Source of the DNA: Candidatus Undinarchaeales archaeon
GTDB lineage: Archaea; SpSt-1190; JASMDC01
Direction of reading: 5' to 3'
Assembly: GCA_030753015.1 (NCBI GenBank)
Contig: JASMDC010000002.1
Coordinates: forward strand, 1 to 64,000
DNA: 64,000 nt
This document shows positions 16,488 to 31,500 of this stretch, piece by piece. Within the stretch, counting starts at the first letter, position 1. Every line of letters starts with the position of its first letter. Below the pieces are notes generated by a model. That model saw only the letters and a list, made by a program, of their open reading frames with translations. It did no database searches and had not been told where the DNA came from. A program made the translations under genes and the position numbers.

Positions 16488-16584
16488 TTTCGGGACTGAA
16501 TGACCTACATCGGGCCCAGGCCACCCTTTTTCGGCTGAATTCCCTCTTTTAAATCTATACTTGAGGTGGGTCAACGGGGAACGG

Positions 16585-19500
16585 CTATGGCTTCCCGTTG
16601 TCCTTTTCCGCTTCAGTCTTGCCTTTTTCGTTCTTCCCTTCGATCTCTTCGATACGGTCGAGAACCTCGAGGATCGCAGCCAGTTTATCCTCCTCGAGCC
16701 GCTCCAGGATGGGGAGCGAGGTCCTCGGAACGGGGACGGGCGTAGGTTCTACTCCCACGACCTCGGCGATGAGCGCGGCCTCCTTCTCCTTCAGGTGACC
16801 GAGCTCCTTGATCTCTTCCCTGAATGTAAGGGCGCTCGCCGCTGCTCTTTCCGCCAGCTCGTTGAAGGTGGGCGGCCTTTCCTCGACAGGCTCTACCGGC
16901 TTGGTGACCAGCTCGGGCCTGGCCACAGCGACGGTCACGCCTTCCTCGATGACAGCGCGCCGTCCGCGCATGGACAGAGCGGACATGCCGATGGTCACGA
17001 CCATGAGGATCATCAGCGCGCCCACTAGGAGGGGGCTTCCGAGGCCCGAGGCCGTCTCGACGGTGCGACAGGCACCATCGCTGCACAGGGAGTCGAACGG
17101 GCAGCCGCAATCGGTGCAGCAGGACGACTGGTCCTCACCTTCACCGCAGATACCGTCGCCGCATACGCCCTCGGCGACGCATACGTCCGCCGTGCACAAG
17201 AGACCATCGCCGCACGAGCAATCGGAGCAGCACGTGGATGAATCCTCCCCAGCATCGCACTGGTTGTTGCCGCAGGTGCAGTCGGCCGGGCAGGTCAAGA
17301 GGTCCTCGCCGGAACCGCACACGCCGTCCCCGCAGTCCGTCTCCTCGACCAGGATGACCGGCTGGGAGAACACCGACGCGTTGACCTTGCTCAGGTCCTT
17401 GGCCACCTTGTACTCGATGACCACTTCCTCGCCGGGTTCGAGGTCGACGTACCATCCCAGGATGGGATCGTCCTTGAGGATGAAGTCCGGCGGTGGATCG
17501 AACACAAGCTGGGAGACGTCGCCAGCGATCGACTTGTCGATGGTCTCGACGATCCGCACGCCCTTCTTCGTCTCGTTCCCGTCGTTGCGGAGCTTGATGC
17601 CCACCGTTGAGCGGAAGCCCTCGTTCGTCTTCTTTACATTGAGGTCGCGCTTGACCTTCACCTCACGGCTGGCCTCGATCGATCGATCGACCATGGACTG
17701 GACCTGCTTGGCCGCCACGATCGAGCTGATGGTTTTGCCACCCGATGTACCCGACGTGGCCATCTTCGACCTGGTGACCAGAGTGGCGATGCCCGCAACC
17801 GTGCGCTTGCGCTCCTCCTTGCGGCGGGTGGCTGTGGGTGATTCCGTGCCGGTCCCCGTACCCGTTCCGGACACATCGCCCGTCCCCGTACCTGTTCCGG
17901 ACACATCGCCCGTACCGGTCCCGGTGCCGACGTCCTCCTCATACTCCTCGTCATAATCAAATGAGCGGCTGATCTCCTCTTCCACGATAATGCACTGCTG
18001 GGTGATCGTGTCGCACTCCTCATCGCCGAAGCAGCCGCAGTCGGTGCAGCAGGTCTCGCCCGGACTGCAGGTACCGTCGCCGCAGGTGGTGCAGTCCGTC
18101 GGGCATGTGAGGATCTCTCCGGCCTCGCACGTCCCGTCGCCGCAGGTCGTGGTCTGGCATATCGCGAGCACGGGATTGCACACTCCTTCACCGGGGCAGC
18201 CGCAGTCAGCACAGCAGGATGCCTGGTCCTCGTCCCCGGAGCACTCACCGTCGCCACACACTGCACAGTCGGCAGCGCAGGAGGCAGTCGTCTCGTCTAT
18301 GTCGCATGTACCGTCACCGCATATGGAAACGGGCAGGCAGATGAGGTCGCAGGCGAAGCCGTCGGGGCAGCCGCAGTCGGTACAGCAGGTGGCCGTCGTC
18401 TCGTCACCGGTGCACTGGGCGTCACCGCACACCGAGCAATCCGCGGCGCATCCTGCAAGGTCCTCGCCATCCTCGCACGTCCCGTCACCGCACACTGTGT
18501 CCGAAAGGCACAGGAGCTGGCTCGGGTCGCAGGAGGTACCGGCCGGGCAGGCGCAGTCGGTGCAGCAGGTAGCGCTGGTCTCGGCGCCGGTGCACTGGCC
18601 GTCACCGCACACCGTACAATCGCTGGGGCAGTTAATGAAGTTCTCATCACCCGTGCAGGTACCGTCGCCGCAGCTACTGAGGTCGAGCGGGCAGTCGCCG
18701 GGGCATGTGGTACTGTCCTCACCGCCCTCGCACAGGTCGTCACCGCAGATGGGGCAGGTGTCTTCATCGCGCAGGAGGCGGACGGTGACGGTAGTGTCGT
18801 TCACGAAGCTCTTTTCGTCCTCGCGCTCGAACACACCTCGTACCTGGATCTGGACGTCCGTGGTGGCGCACACGGAGTCGGTGGCAAGGGTGATGTCCTT
18901 GAGCCGGGAGTACTCGACGTGGTCCTTGAGCGTCTGCGCCTCGTCCTTGTAGATCCAGTGGGACAGGGCCGGGAGCGAGAAGCTCAGCGGGTCGGGGCGA
19001 ACACCGGTCCCCGAGACGCTCACGTCGACGTCCAGTGCCTCAACGGAGCCTTCAAGCTCGGTGAAGTTACAGGTGAGAGTCGCCGAGGTCCCCGAGGGCA
19101 GCGACAGGACAGAGCCTCCGTTGCAGGTGATATCGAAGGTAGCGTCCATGGTATAACCGCCCACAGTTCCGCCACCGCTGCTGGTGGTCGTGCTGCCGCT
19201 GGGCGTCGCACCGCCCGTGGACGTACTGCCGCTGCTGCTGCCGCCCATACCGACTGAACCGGGATAGGGCGCGTCTCCCTTGACGTGATAGCGCATGGAC
19301 GGGTACTCCCTGATGGTCGGAGCCTTCCATTCAATGTAGGCGTACTCGTCCTTGTACTCGTGCGGCACCATCCGCAGCGCGTAGACCGTGTTCTCCTTGA
19401 TCGAGGTCTCGCCCGACGTGGCCGTTGTGTTGCGCTCCCACACGTCGGTGACGTAGCTCGTTCGGTGGTCGTTCCACACCTGCATGATGATGCCCGTCAG

Positions 19501-22500
19501 GTACTTGGTTGTGAACTCCTGGGAGTTGAGGAACACCAGGTCGTGGTACTGCTCCCAGATCTCGCCGGACCTGTCAGCCTTTATTTTAACTGTCCGCGTC
19601 GTAGAGTCGATCCGTGGAGTGGGCGTGGTGTAGTTGTAGTGGAGTGTCGTTGTCGTTCGGGATCCCTGCGAGACGGCTGCAGCATCCTTGGAGGTCTGGT
19701 CCGGGGCGTAGGTGAGGTTCATGGAAACATTCGCGCTTCCGTGGTTGAACAGGTGGAACCGTTTGGTCCAGTTGAGGGTTGGTTCGTCGGTGGCAAGGCG
19801 CGTGCTCGTGAACGAGGTCGTGTTCTCCACGACCTCGATATTCTGAGCTGCCCCGCTCCTGAGCAGGATGCGCGGACGGCCGTCGGCGCGTAGCACCTTC
19901 ACCCGGTGCTCGGTGTCGTTGCCGTCCAGGAAGGTACGGAAGGTGGTCCCGATGAGATTGACCTTAGTCTCCCACGATGATGCGTCAGCGGTGTCCTTGT
20001 CCCATGAGTCTGCGAGGTCGAGGCCTGCGAGCACGGTTCCATTGACTATCTCGTCCAGCACTGTGCCGTTCACGAACACATCGAAGTTCTGCCACATGAT
20101 CTCACCCTCGGTGATGTTCGCCCGGCGGATGATGGAGAGGGTTCCGCCGGTGACCGGGGCGTTGATGCATACATATACCGGGGTCGTCTCGAACTCGTAG
20201 AACAGCTCCACGTCCGACCGGGTCGTGCGGTCCGAGATGGTCGTCTCTTTCGATGTGCTGAGGCGCTCTGAACAGTCCGCCTTGAGCGAGAGGAAGGCCT
20301 TTGTGTTCCCGGTCTCGAGGAGCGGGTGCGCCTCCCCGTGGATGAGGGCGAGGCTCACTGACTGGTCGCGGTCGAGCACCTTCGTGGTGTTGTGGATGAT
20401 GGCGAGCGCCTTGCCCTCCTTCAGCTTGGAGCTGTTGATGAAGAAGATAGTCGAATTGTCCTGGGAAGCAGGGATGTAGGCGTGGTAGGAGCGGGACACG
20501 TTCGCCACGTAGGGATCACCTGACGAGGAGGAAGTGTTCGTCTCGATGAGGGTGACGTCGTCGGGCACTGTACCCTTGATCCGGACGGTGATGTCGAAGT
20601 CCTCCTTCTCTATGCCGTCGACCACGCCGTCGGGGACCACGCGCAGGCCCTTCGTCGCGTCCTTTGTGGTCCCTTCGTACACCTGTAGATAGTAGTAGCC
20701 GCTTGCCAGCACGTCCTCGAGGTAAGTGGAGTAGGTGGGGGTCGTCCCGTTCACGGGTACGTACGAGGTCGTGCCGTTGGTGTACTCTACCGTGTAGTTG
20801 GCGTCGCCCCAGGCCGTGATCGTGTCATTGGCGTGGATGAGGTCGGCGTGCATCTTCCCGGTGACGCGCGTGACGTTGAGCTCGACGTTACTGTTGGCCG
20901 GTAGCGCGCGGGTGCGGTTCAGCACGGGTGCGGAGGTATGGCCGCCGGTGTGGGCGTGCACCACGCTCCAGGCGGTCCCGGGCAGGTAGACCGCGTAGGT
21001 CATGGGGGCCGTGGTGTCGGTGATGTTCACATATGCATCACCGGGGCCTGTTCCGTCACCCGCTAGGTCCACCGACACGGTCTTGACGTCGGGCGGTACG
21101 ACACCGAACAGTCGCGCGGTGATGGCGAGCCCGCTCTTCTCGAGCCCGTCCAGCGCCCCGTCGGGAACGAACCGACTTCCCCGGGTGACGTTGCCCTTGC
21201 TGTCGTTCACCTGGAGATAATAATAGTTGCCTGTGGTGTGGACGTCGTCGAAGTATACCGTATAAGCGCTGCCTGCCATCTGCACCGTGTCCTTACCGGC
21301 CGACAACCGGTTCATGTAATCGTCGCCTCCGTACACGGCCAGGGTCTCGTCGGATGCGGACGACACCAGATCGGTATGGAGGGTTCCGGTGAGGGTCGTG
21401 ACGTTGAACGTCGTGTCCTTGGTGATGGAGCGAGCGAGCTGCGGCGGCGTCCCTCCGGGCGGTGTTGCGGTCGTGTAGAGCAGGACGTACGCATCGGTGT
21501 CCCCGCCGAAGAAGATCACGTACGAGCTCTTGGCGTCAGGTGTCCATGGATCACCGGACGTCTGAGTGAACCCGTCCTTGGCGAGGTCCAGGGCCACTGA
21601 AGGGAATGCCGCGGGGACGACACCGGCCAGGCGCACGTCCAGGTCGACACCCGTGGCCTCTGCGCCGTCGTTGGTGCCGTCGACCGCCACACGGATGCCG
21701 CGGGTGCGGTTATTGCTGTTGGCGTCCAGGACATCGAGGTAGTAGTGGCCGCTCGCGTGGACGTCCTCGAGGTACACCGTATAGGCGCTGCTGGACACAT
21801 GGTAGGAACCGGTACCGTTGGTGAGCTCGCTGTCGTACGCTGACGAGGCATGCACCTTGACCACATCGGTGGAATTAGTCAGCTCACCGTGGACAGCGCC
21901 CGTGATGGTAGTGACGTTCAGGATGGCGTCAGCAGATAGGTTCCGGGCGCGCTGGAGAAGCGGTGCGGTGGACTGCGGGCTCGACTCGGCCCACATCCTT
22001 ACCTGGGACGTGGTGTCGGCGGGGCCGTAGAGGCGATAGGCACCCTTGACAAGCACGGCCCACGGATCGCCACCGGACGCGGTGACGCCATCGTTGGCGA
22101 GGTCGACAGCCACGGTGCGGACAGCATCGGGCACGACACCAGAGAGCCTGACGTTGAGGTCCACGTTCGAGGCGGGGATCGAGGAGGCAGCGACCCGCAG
22201 ACCGCGTGTGACGTTCCCGGTGTCGGCGTCCCGGGCGTCCAGGTAGTAATATCCGGAGGTGGTTGTGTGCTCGAAGAAGGTCCGGTATGTACCGCTCGAG
22301 TAGTGGTAGGAGGAGGTGTCTGAGGACAGCTCTTGGGTACAGTCGCCGTCAGCGTAGACGCGGACCTTGTCCTGTGAACCGCCAAGGTCGGTGTGGACGG
22401 CACCGGTGATACGGGATATATCGAGGACGACATCGCCGGCGTTCAGGGCCTTGGTGCGCTTGAGCACCTCGGTCGAGCCGCTAGTGTCCTCGTAGGCGTG

Positions 22501-25500
22501 GGTGAGGACGGAGACGTCGATCTTGTCGCCGTAGAGGCGGTACAGTGAGGAGGGGAGAGTGGTCGTCCAAGTATCGTCACCGTCGCTGTCGTAGTCGAGC
22601 CCCATGCGCTTGACATCGGCGTGGACCGTGCCCGCGACCCGCGTCTCCAGGTCCTGGACCTTGGCCTGGGCCGTAGTGGTGAAGGCGTGGCCGCACTGGA
22701 CGTACGTGGCGCTGTCCACCGAGGTCTTTACATAGAGGGTGCTGCCGGAGTCCTCGAACCAGATGATGTAGTCCGGCCCGGTCGACAGGGATGGATTGAC
22801 GGTCTCTGTGCTCGCGGCGCTGGCGCAGGCGGTGGCAGTGTGGACCTCGATGAGGTCGTTCCCGCCGTTACGCAGGTCGGCGTGTACCTCGCCCTGGAGC
22901 CTGCCCACGTCGATGTCGGCGGAACCGAGGCTGCTGGTGGACCTCTCGAGGACCCTGTCGGTCCCGTTGCAGAACACGAGGTAGTAGGTCACCCCGTTCT
23001 GGCCGTACACGTCGTAGTCGGCGTCGGACTGGGAGGGATCGGTATCGGTGTCGGACGAGAGGTATGCCTGGCCGGAACCACAGGCACCCGTACCGGGATC
23101 GTCGAGGAACACCCTGACGGTTGGCTCGTCGGCGGGGAGGTCCCCCGATCCCTTGACCGCGGGCGAGAAGGTGAGCCCCTGCCCACCTGCCAGGCTCGTG
23201 AGCTTGATGCCAGCGCGCAGGTCGGCGGACGTGCAGGATGTCGTACTCGAGGATACCAGCGCGAAGGCGGTGGCCTGCGTGACCTCGAAGTACTGGTGAG
23301 CGCTCCCAGCGTCGTACTGGGATCCCGCGACATCGCGTGTGGAGAGCACGCTCCCGTCGGGTGCCGTGCACACGATCACCTTGGCGGAGTCGAGGTCATC
23401 GTGCACGCTCCCCGAGCCACCGGAGGCAATCCGGGCTATGTTCATGACCGCATCTGAGGTGATGCTCTTCTCGCGCTCGAGCACCTCGACGTTACCGGTG
23501 ATGTAGGCGTGGACGTAGAGAGGGCTGTAGTTGGCGTCACCGTACACAGCGTATGATCCGCTCAGTGTGGACGTCGTCCACAGGTTATCGGTCCCGTCCT
23601 TAGCATAGTCGAGGCCGACGCGGGTTATATCCGAATGCACGGTACCGCTGGCCTTGCCGTCGAGCTCCACGGTGGCCGCTTGGGAGGAGAGGGTGAAACC
23701 GGGGCCACACTGGGTTACTACCGCGTCCTTGGTGCTCTTGAGATCGAACGCGCTTGGTCCGGGGGACTCGAACCACACAGTGTAGTCGGTCCCCGCGGAC
23801 GCTGTAGGCTGGACATCGTGGCGGGATACCTCGGTAGTGCACGAATTCTCGGTGAACACTTCGACGTTGTCGGCGGTCCCGGTGTCCTCGAGGTCACTGT
23901 GAGTTTCACCGGAGACCTTTCCAAGGTGGACGGCCAGGTCGCCCGTAATCCCGCTCTTGGCCGTGCTCTCAAAGAGTCGCGCGTCAGAACCATCACAGAA
24001 CACTACATAGACATCCTGTCCCTCGGTCCTGTTTACATAGAGGTCGTAATCGTTCGCGGATGGGGAAGCGTCCGGTAGTCCGTCATATCCACGGAGCGTT
24101 GTGCCTGCCGCGGTGCATGCCTGGCCTGCTGTAGCGAAGAGCTTGACGTACGAGACACCGGCCGGGATATCGCCGGTGACCTTGTGGAGGGGAGTGTACT
24201 GGTAGCTGTTTCCTGCCTGGAGGCCAGTGAGGAGGGTTGTGGTGTTGAGCTTGGTGGCGGTGCAGTCGAGGGCCGCCGTGGACACGCCAAGGTAGAGCTG
24301 GGAAATGCCAGACATGTCGATGTAGAGGCGGTCGCCGATGGTGACGCCCTCGAATGCCTGGCCTGTGATATCCTCGCTCACAAGTGCCGACCCACCCGGT
24401 ACCGAGCATGCGACGATATGATGGGCCGTGTCGTCGAGGTCGGCATGGATAGCGTCCTCCAGCGCCCGGACCAGGGAGATGTCGAAAACCACGTCGACTC
24501 CTGCAAGGCTCTTTGACCGCTCGAGCACCTCTGTCGCACCACCCGTGTCCTCGTAAGCGTGTGCGAGGACGGACGTGTCGGTGGCGTCGCCGAAGAGCTT
24601 GTAGGCGCTCGAGGAGAAGGTCGTGGTCCAGACATCATCGCCGTCGGTAGCATAGTCGAGACCGATGCGCTTGATGTCCGACGGGACCGTCCCAGAGATC
24701 TCGGCCGTGAGTGGCTGGAGCCCGGCGCGGCTTGTCGTTGTGAAGGCGTGACCGCACTGCACGTAAGTGCCGTCCATCGATGTCTTGACGTAGAGCGTTC
24801 CTCCCGCATCCTCGAAGAAGATGGTATAGTCGGGGCTCGCTGCATCGGAGGGGTTGACGGTCGCGGAGCTGACGGTTGACACGCAGGTAGAGGTGTCGTG
24901 GACCTCAACGACGTCGTTCCCTCCGGTCTCGAGGTCCGAGTGCGCGTCACCGGTGAGTCGGCCAACGTTGAAGGTGACGTCTGAGGCGAGCGATTTCCCG
25001 CGCTCGAGCACCTCGGTGGAACCGCTTGTATCCGAGTAGGCGTGGACCAGGACCGATGTGTCTGCTACGTCGCCGAAGAGGCGGTAAGCGCCGGAAGAGA
25101 ATGTGGTAGTCCAGCTGTCGTCACCATCGGTGCTATAGTCGAGGCCTATCCGGAGCACATCAGCATGGACAGTACCGGCTACCTTGGCGGTGAGTGGTTG
25201 GGCCTTGGTACGGCTGGTCGTTGTGAAGGCGTGACCGCACTGCGTGTACGTCCCGTCGACGGATGTCTTGATGTAGAGAGTGCCATCCGCGTCCTCGAAG
25301 AATATAGTGTAGTCCGGGCTCGCTCCATCGGAGGGATTGACGGTCGCCGAGCTGACAGCGGAGGTGCAGGTCGATGCATCGTGGACCTCTATGACGTCGT
25401 TCGCACCGGTCTCGAGGTCGCCATGTGTGTCGCCAGTGAGGCGTCCGACGTTGAAGGTGACATCGGAGGCGAGCGATTTCCCCCGCTCGAGCACCTCGGT

Positions 25501-28500
25501 GGAACCGCTCGTATCCGTGAAGGCGTGGATCTGGACGGATGTGTCAGTTGCGTCCCCGAAGAGCTTATAGGCGCCTGAAGAGAAGGAGGTGGTCCATGTG
25601 TCGTCAGCATCCGCCGCGTAGTCGAGGCCCATGCGCAGGACATCGGAGTGGACGCTGCCCTCAACGCGAGCAGTGAGCGCCTGGACCTTTGCACGGCTGG
25701 TCGTTGTGAAGGCGTGACCGCATTGGGTGTACGTCCCGTCGACGGACGTCTTGATGTAGAGAGTGCCATCCGCGTCCTCGAAGAAGATGGTGTAGTCCGG
25801 GCTCGCTGCATCGGAGGGATTGACGGTTGCCGAGCTGACGCCGGAAGCGCAGGTCGATGCATCATGGACCTCTATGATGTCGTTCCCACCGGTCTCTAGG
25901 TCGCCGTGCGTGTCACCGGTGAGTCGGCCGACGTTGAGCGTGACATCGGTCGTGAGGGCCTTCCCACGCTCGAGAACTTCGGTGGAACCGCTTGTATCCG
26001 TGAAGGCGTGGACCTGGACGGATGCGTCAGCAGCGTCGCCGAAGAGCTTGTAGGCGCCTGAAGAGAAGGTCGTGGTCCATGTGTCGTCTCCGTCCGTAGT
26101 GTAGTCTAGGCCCATGCGGAGCACATCAGCGTGGACCGTACCGGCGATCCGTGTCTCCAGGTCCTGTACCTTGGCCTGGGCTGAGAGAGTGAACTGATGG
26201 CCGCACTGGACATAGGTGCTGTCCACGGACGACCTTATGTAGAAGGGGCCTCCGGTGTCCTTGAACCAGACAAGATAGTCCGGAGTGCCGGCAGCGGGAT
26301 TGACGGTCTCGGTGCTCACAGCGGAGCCACAGGAGGAGGCGTCATGTACCTCGATGACGTCATTACTACCGGTCCGCAGGTCTGCGTGCACCTCTCCCTG
26401 GAGCCGGCCTACGTCGATATCAGCCGCTGCCAAGCTGCTAGTGGACACCTCGAGCACCCGGTCGGTACCGTTGCAGAACACCATGTAGTACGTCTCCCCG
26501 TCCTGACCGTAGACCTTGTAGTCGAGGCCGCTCTGTCCGCTGTCAGTGGACGTGTCGGAGGCCACGTACGCCTGGCTTCCACCGCACGCGCCGGAGCCGG
26601 GGTCATCGATGAATAGGCGAACTGTGGGATTATCGTTGGGGATGTCCCCGCTCTGGAACACGCTGGGTGAGAACGTATAGCTCCCGCCGCCAGTGATGGA
26701 CGTGAGCTTTGTGCCGGCTTGTAGGTCGGACGACGCACAGGATGTAGTGGTCCCTGACAGGACGGCGTAGACCGTACCATCGGAGGTCTCGAAGTACTGG
26801 TAGGTCGAGCCGCCGTCGAAGGACGAACCGGTGACGGCCTCGCTGGATATTCGTGTGCCGCCTGGTGCGGTACAGACCAGCACGTTGGCTGAGTTGAGGT
26901 CGTTAGAGACCTTGTCGGATCCTCCCGAGGATATCCGGGCCACGGAGATGGCGACATTACCTGAGATGGAGGAGCGAGACGTGCTCTCCAGGATCCGGGT
27001 GGACCCAGTGCAGTACACCACGTAGAAGGTGGCGCTGTTGGTGGCGTTAACGTAGAGGTCGTAGTCGTTTGCGGACTGGCCAGAGTCGATAACGCTGTCG
27101 TACCCAGCGAAGGTGCCGTCCACATCTGAGCACGCCTTGCCGTTAGCGGTGAACAGGCGGGTGCCGTCGATCGAAGAGGGGATATCACCTGTAACCTTGT
27201 ACAATGGTCGGTACCCGTAGGTACCTCCCGCGGTCACGGAGGATTGCTTTGTAACGGTCACAAGGTCGCTGGAAGCGCAGCTGTATGATGAGCCTGTCAC
27301 TGTGAGGTATATGTCCGTCACATCTGTTGTGTCCACATAGAGCGTATCGCCGCCCTCGTAAGCGGTTCCGGTGATGTCCTCGCTCGTCAGCGCCGCGCCG
27401 CCGGGCAGGGAGCATGCTACCACGTGGTCACTGGCGTCGTCCAGATCGTCATGGAGCGCACCGCCAGCGGCGATCGAAACGATGTCGAACGCTACGTCTA
27501 GGGCCGTGAGGGCGCGGGTGCGCTCGAGCACCTCGGTGGCACCCGACGTGTCCTCGTACGCGTGCACGTCCACCGAGGCGTCCGCAGCGTCACCGAAGAG
27601 CTTGTACCCACCACTCGAGAACGTGGTGGTCCAAGCCTCATCGTTGCCGTTCCTGCTCTGGTCGAGGCCGATGCGATTGATGGCACCGGGCACCGTGCCC
27701 GCTACACGCGCTGTGAGGTCGACGACCTTTGCTTGTGAGGTGAGCGTGAAAAGGTGACCGCACTGTACGTAGGTGCTGTCCACGGACGTCTTGATGTAGA
27801 AGTTGCTACCCGTGTCCTCAAAGTAGATTGTGTAGTCCGGTGTAGCTGCCGTCGGATTGACCGTTGCGGAGCTGACCTTGGATGCACAGGTGCTATCGTC
27901 GTACACTTCGACGACATCGTTCCCGCCGGTGCGCAGGTCAGTATGCACGTCTCCCGTGAGCCGGCCAGCGTCCACGTCCAGGTTCTTACCTGCAGCTCCG
28001 GAAAGGTTCTTGCCCGTGCGGGAGAGTACCGTCCCGCCCGTTGTGTTGAAGGATACAGTGAGGCTGGTGTCGCTACCGTTGGTGTAGAGCGCATACCCGC
28101 CGCTCACGACGGAGGTGGATCCTTCTGCACCGCCACCCTCGTCGAGGTCCACAGATACCACGGTTATGTCGGTGTGCACGGTACCTGTGATGGCACCGGT
28201 CAGGTCAGCGGTGGCCTCTCGGTTCCCGTCAGGGGAGATTGCGTTGCCGCATGTGCTGTTCGTGGATGTGGCGGCCTTGAGATAGAAGGTGGACGCACCG
28301 GTGGAGTCGAAGTACACGGTGACATCGGCGCCGCCGGAATCGCTCGCGTCCGTGGACGCGGACCGGGCCTCGGTACAGGTGGACGTAGCATATACCAGGA
28401 TGCTACCGTCATCATCGAGGTGCGTGTGTGTCTCAGCGGTGAGCCGGGCGATGTTAAAGGTGACAGCGCTCGTGAGGTCATTGAGGCGCTCCAGTGCCTC

Positions 28501-31500
28501 CACATCGCCGGTAAGGTAGGCGTGGACATCCACCTGGCTGTCGGATCCGTCACCGTAGATCGCGTAGGCGCCACTGAGCGTCGAGGATGTCCGGACCTCG
28601 TCGGTGCCATCTCTGTCATGGTCAAGACCCATCTTCAGGACGTCGGTCTGGACAGAACCGGCGACCTTTCCGTGGAGCGGGACCGTGGCCGCCTGGGAGG
28701 TAAGGCTGACCGAGTGACCGCACTGGACGTTCGCCCCGGTGTCCTTGGTGACCTTGACGTAGAACGGGGACGCTCCGGTGGACTCGAACCACACGGTGTA
28801 GTCCACACCGGAACCGTTCTCGGTGGGCTGTGTATCGTGGCGCGACACCTCGGAGGTGCACGTGGCACCGGTGAACACCTCGACGTTGTCAGCCGTCCCT
28901 GCGTTCTCGAGGTCGGAGTGGGCCTCGCCTGAGATCTTCCCGATATGGAGGGCCAGGTTACCGGACACCGTCCGGCTCGACGCTTCGAAGAGCCGGACGT
29001 TGCTAGCATCGCAGAACACCGCATAGAGGGTAGTGCCCTCGGTCTTGTTCACGTACAGGTCGTAGTCGTTTGCGGACTGACCCGTGAGCAGGGCGCCGTC
29101 GTACCCGCGCAGGGTGGTGCTCGCGGCGGTGCACGCCTGGCTGACTGAGGAGAACAGCTTGACGTACGAGATCCCGGCCGGGATGTCGCCGGTGACCTTG
29201 TACAGTGGTGTGAACTGGTAGCCGCTGCCGCCCGTGGGCGACGCGAGCCGTGTGGCGGTGGCGAGGTTCGTGGCCGAGCAGTCAAGAGCACCTGATGATA
29301 TTGTCAGGTAGGCCTCGGAGAGGCTTGTGGCATCGAAGTAGAGGATATCCCCGCTCACACCCTCGAAGGCTGTGCCTGTAATGTCCTCGCTCACGAGCGT
29401 CGAGCCACCGGGCGCAGTACAGACAACCACGTGATCGCCCGAATCGTCAAGGTCGTCGTGGATGGCCGCTTCTAACGCCCTGACCTTGGCAACGTCGAAC
29501 CCGACCGTCCCGCCGGCCAGGCTCTTGATGCGCTCGAGGACCTCCGTGGTGCCATTGATATCCTCGTATGCGTGGACACGTACTTGGGTGTCGGCAGCGT
29601 CACCGAACAGCATGTACACCTGGTCCTGGAGAGTGGTCGTGTAGGTTTCGTCGCCATTGTCATCGTAGTCGAGACCGATGTGGGGGACATCGATGGGCAC
29701 GGTACCCGACACGCGAGCGGTGAGGTGATGGTCCGTCTTGGTCTGCGAAGTGAGGGTGAAGGGAGTACCACAAGCGTCGTAGGTCTTACCGGACGCCACG
29801 ACGGTCGTCTTGATGTAATAGGTGCCGCCAGTGGTGTCCATGAAGAGAACGGAGTAATCCGGATTATTGCCGTCGTTCGGCTGGACCGTCTCGGAGCTGA
29901 CCTTGGTGGTACAAGTGCTGTCCGAGTACACGTCCACGCGGTCGTTACCGTCCCCCGGGGTTTCCAGGGACGAGTGGGCGTTACCGGACACCTTCCCCAC
30001 ATCCAGGTCGGTACCAGCCTGCGCGAGGGTTGACACGGAGGTCTGGACACCCTTGGAGGTCCCGTCACAGTACACGATGTAGTAGGTATCGCCGTCCTGG
30101 CCATAGACCGCGTAATCGGCATCGCTCTGGGTGTAGTCGGTGGAGGTGTCCGCGGCGATGTAGTCCTGGCCCGAGGCAAGGCAGGCCGAGCTCCCGGGAT
30201 CCTCGGTGAACACGCGGACGGAAGGATCATCGGATGGGATATCGCCCTTGAGCTTGCCTGTCGGATCGAAGGTCACCGTGGCGCCCGGAGTGACGCTACG
30301 CTTGATCCCGGCCCTTAGGTTCGACGAGGCACATGATGTCCCTGACGTGGAGAGGGCGAAGTACACGTCGCCCGATCCGGGAACCTCGAAGTACATGTAG
30401 CTGGTGCCGCCGTTGTCGTAAGATGATGCTGCAAGCTCTGTCGTGGAGATGCTCGCGCCCGAATCGCCCACGGCGGAGCAAATGACCACGGAAGTGCTGC
30501 CCTTGATGTCAGCATGGACCTTATTGACGCCGGATGTGTGAACCCTTGCTATATCGATGTCTGCTGTGGCCACGTCGGTGATGAGGGCCGACTCGTACAG
30601 GACCGTACTGCCCTCGCAGAACACCATGTAGTAGGACTGGCCGTCGTGACCGTACACGGCATAGTCGGCGTTGGACTGGGAGCTGTCGGTGCTGGTGTCC
30701 GATGACACGTAGGATTGACCTGACGACTGGCATGCGCTCGTGTCGGGATTACCGATGAACATCCGTACCGTCGGATTGTTGGCGGTGATGTCACCCGTGG
30801 CCTTGTCAGTGGCCGTGAACGTGTCGGTGTCGCCGGCCGCCACCGTCGTGCTCACGGCGGCCGAGAGGTCGGACGAGGCGCACGAGGATGATGATGACGA
30901 TACCGCGAAGTACACGCTGGATCCCGAGGGCTCATAGTACTGGTAGGTGCCGCCGTTGAACTGGGTACCCGAGACCGATGCCGATGAGATGCGAGTGCCC
31001 GAGTCGCCGATGGCCGAGCACGCCACGATGTTCTTGCTCGTGAGGTCGCTGTGCACTGTCCCGCCCACCCGGGCGAGGCTCAGGGCGAGGTCGTCGGGCA
31101 CGCTCTTACCGGCGGACTCGAGGAGGAGGGTGTTGGACCAGTCGCAGAACAGCACATAGAAGGTCTCCGAGGTGGTCTCATTGGTGTAGAGGGTGTAATC
31201 GCTGGAGGTGCCGTGGGATACTCCGCCGTCGTAACCGCGGAAGTTCAGGCCACCCGTGGTGCATGACTGGCCCGAGGTACTGAAGAGCCGTACATGGGTG
31301 GGGCCCAACGGTATCTTACCGGAGAACCGACGACTGGGGGTATAATAGTAAGTGGTGCCGCCCGTCACGCTACTCTGCGGGGTCGTGCTGTTGATGGCTG
31401 TCACCTGACAGCCGTCAGATGCCGTGGAGATGGTGAAGAACACCTGGCTGCCGTCCTTCTCGAAGTAGAGGTCCGTATCACCGTCGTTGAAATTGAGGCC

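Noticed and set aside
17990..18952. 320-codon plus-strand frame over the Cys-rich array
   Set aside because: Antisense product of the repetitive Cys codons; its Ser/Pro/His/Gln-rich repeats have no protein character.
17075..26240. Regular repeats as a CRISPR array
   Set aside because: The repeats are in frame, encode protein modules of 10, about 30 and 161 residues, and have no uniform short repeat-spacer pattern.
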